This document shows, piece by piece, positions 13,017 through 14,039 of a stretch of 14,039 nt of DNA; position 1 is the first letter of the stretch, and each line of letters starts with the position of its first letter. The translations under genes and the position numbers were made by a program. The notes beneath the pieces were generated by a model. That model did not search any database and was not told the DNA's origin. It saw only the letters and a program-made list of their open reading frames with translations. Source of the stretch: a bacterium (lineage in GTDB: Bacteria; Armatimonadota; Zipacnadia; Zipacnadales; Zipacnadaceae); assembly GCA_030607655.1 (NCBI GenBank), contig JAUWJN010000025.1, forward strand, positions 1 to 14,039, written 5' to 3'.

Positions 13017-13364
13017 TTATTCGCCGGCCTCAACTTCGTCACTAACCACGATGGTTATATGACTGGTCTTTCGGTAGTAGCGATCGGCCCGCCCTCGCGC
13101 TCGCGGTCGCAGCCGAGGCATCTTCAGGCCGTGGTCAACCACCGCATAGCTAATAATCAGCTCCTCCGGGTCCATGTCGTGATTATTCTCCGCATTGGCC
13201 ACCGCGGAGTTAAGACATTTTAGCACCTCCGCCGCCACCGGCGTGCTATACACGCCCAGGGTAGCGCGGGCCTCCTGGATAGAGGCATTCCGGATCAAGT
13301 CCACATAGCGGCGTAACTTGCGTGGACTGCGATGTATCCATTTGGCTACCGCTCGGGTCTCCAT
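13017..13364 (-). CDS. rplV: 50S ribosomal protein L22
   Basis: L22 spans the 50S exit tunnel, its long beta-hairpin helping form the constriction. The 115-aa protein begins METRAVAKWIHRSPRKLRRY and continues VDLIRNASIQEARATLGVYS, AEVLKCLNSAVANAENNHDM. The hairpin and basic segment MPRLRPRARGRADRYYRKTS and HITIVVSDE follow. The length is normal. The ATG at 13364 has AGGGGAG upstream, overlapping the rpsS stop region. The stop is TAA. It sits between rpsS and rpsC as standard. Confidence 0.96.
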   Translation of the reverse strand: METRAVAKWIHRSPRKLRRYVDLIRNASIQEARATLGVYSTPVAAEVLKCLNSAVANAENNHDMDPEELIISYAVVDHGLKMPRLRPRARGRADRYYRKTSHITIVVSDEVEAGE

Positions 13365-13377
13365 ACGTTGTTCTCCC

Positions 13378-13746
13378 CTAGGCGCTATTAGATGCCGCAG
13401 CCTCGCTGGCGGCCGGCGGCTCTGATTCCACTATTGTACCTGGTGGCCGCGTGGTGGTAGGACGCACAGTGGTAGTCCGCTCAGCTCGAGCCGGCCGCAT
13501 ACCCCGGTAGGTGCGAGTCGGCGCGAACTCGCCCAACTTGTGGCCTACCATATTCTCGGTGATGTAGATGGGTATGTGTCTGCGCCCGTCATGCACAGCA
13601 AGAGTATAGCCCACCATCTCGGGGAAGATAGTAGAGCGGCGGGACCAGGTCTTGATGATCTTCTTCTCGCCCTGGGCCTCCATCTGCTCAATCTTCTTGA
13701 GCAGTTTAGGATCAGCGTACGGCCCTTTCTTGGTAGATCTTGCCAT
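13378..13746 (-). CDS. rpsS: 30S ribosomal protein S19 with C-terminal extension
   Basis: S19 forms a pair with S13 in the 30S head. Residues 1 to about 90 are canonical: [72 protein letters not shown]. The remaining about 30 residues are a Thr/Pro/Ala/Ser-rich low-complexity tail ending [11 protein letters not shown], so the length is 122 aa against about 92-95 usually. The ATG at 13746 has AGGAGG 11 bases upstream. The stop is TAG. It is preceded by rplB and followed by rplV after 13 bases. Confidence 0.95.
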   Translation of the reverse strand: MARSTKKGPYADPKLLKKIEQMEAQGEKKIIKTWSRRSTIFPEMVGYTLAVHDGRRHIPIYITENMVGHKLGEFAPTRTYRGMRPARAERTTTVRPTTTRPPGTIVESEPPAASEAAASNSA

Positions 13747-13789
13747 ATTGCCGCAATCCTCCTATGCGGGCTATAACTTTGTGAAATCT

Positions 13790-14039
13790 TTAGCGCGTCC
13801 GCCGGCGCACGATGTACTTATCGGATAACTTAGTTTTTTTCCGCGTCTTCTTGCCCAACGTTTTCTTACCCCAGGGGCTGAGCGGACTGGGATGACCAAT
13901 GGGCGCTTTGCCTTCGCCGCCCCCGTGGGGATGATCCACGGGATTCATAGCCGAGCCCCGTACCGTGGGTCGGAACCCCAGCCACCGCCGCCGGCCGGCC
14001 TTGGCATAAACTATACTGGCATGATCCGCATTCCCCACT
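13790..14039 (-). CDS. rplB: 50S ribosomal protein L2, C-terminal fragment (runs off the right edge)
   Basis: L2 is needed for subunit association and for the peptidyl transferase centre. The visible 82 residues are its highly conserved C-terminal domain. It includes [20 protein letters not shown], the [14 protein letters not shown] loop with the conserved histidine, and a basic tail ending KYIVRRRTR then TAA. The 5' part lies beyond the window. It is followed by rpsS after 43 bases, the canonical S10-operon order. Confidence 0.96.
   Translation of the reverse strand, partial: VGNADHASIVYAKAGRRRWLGFRPTVRGSAMNPVDHPHGGGEGKAPIGHPSPLSPWGKKTLGKKTRKKTKLSDKYIVRRRTR

Noticed and set aside
1..14039. 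CRISPR arrays, tRNA or rRNA genes, insertion sequences
   Set aside because: No regularly spaced repeats, tRNA cloverleaf-like segments, rRNA sequence or transposase frames were seen on either strand.

Overview
This window is one long minus-strand ribosomal-protein locus, the S10-spc-alpha super-operon. It is read from the right edge (rplB) to the left edge (rpoA). Transcription order is rplB (C-terminal end) - rpsS - rplV - rpsC - rplP - rpmC - rpsQ - [EF-G-like GTPase] - rplN - rplX - rplE - rpsN - rpsH - rplF - rplR - rplO - secY - adk - map - infA - rpmJ - rpsM - rpsK - rpsD - rpoA (N-terminal start). The genes build both ribosomal subunits, the Sec channel, the initiation factor IF-1, adenylate kinase, methionine aminopeptidase and the RNA polymerase alpha subunit. 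No plus-strand gene, tRNA, rRNA, CRISPR array or insertion sequence is visible, and no gene-free stretch exceeds about 120 bases.

The organism is a bacterium of moderate-to-high GC. Its signals are AGGAGG-type Shine-Dalgarno sites, a four-cysteine S4, zinc-type S14 (61 aa), zinc-type L36, an L24 with a C-terminal CX2C/CX2C finger, a zinc-LID adenylate kinase and the secY-adk-map-infA-rpmJ order. The S4, L24 and S3 sequences look Chloroflexota-like to me, perhaps near Dehalococcoidia, but this is recognition from memory and not a search result.

Several things depart from the textbook operon. (1) A complete 693-codon EF-G-like (EF-G2 type) GTPase gene sits between rpsQ and rplN. (2) rpsE (S5) and rpmD (L30), normally between rplR and rplO, are absent; only 85 bases lie there. 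(3) rplO has an in-frame UGA exactly at a usually-glycine position, followed by 33 codons of good L15 sequence that end in a GTGA overlap with secY. (4) rpsH is split by a frameshift at GGGGAG-CCG-ATT-TAA-G, which resembles the prfB +1 frameshift site. (5) S3 carries an acidic tail of about 155 aa built partly from a 138-bp tandem duplication. (6) UGA stops occur only inside 4-nt start/stop overlaps. (7) Short-loop hairpins lie just after stop codons in at least six intercistronic gaps.

Items 2-4 fall within about 2 kb. They may be real recoding and gene relocation, or assembly and sequencing faults, and raw reads plus the rest of the genome would decide between these.
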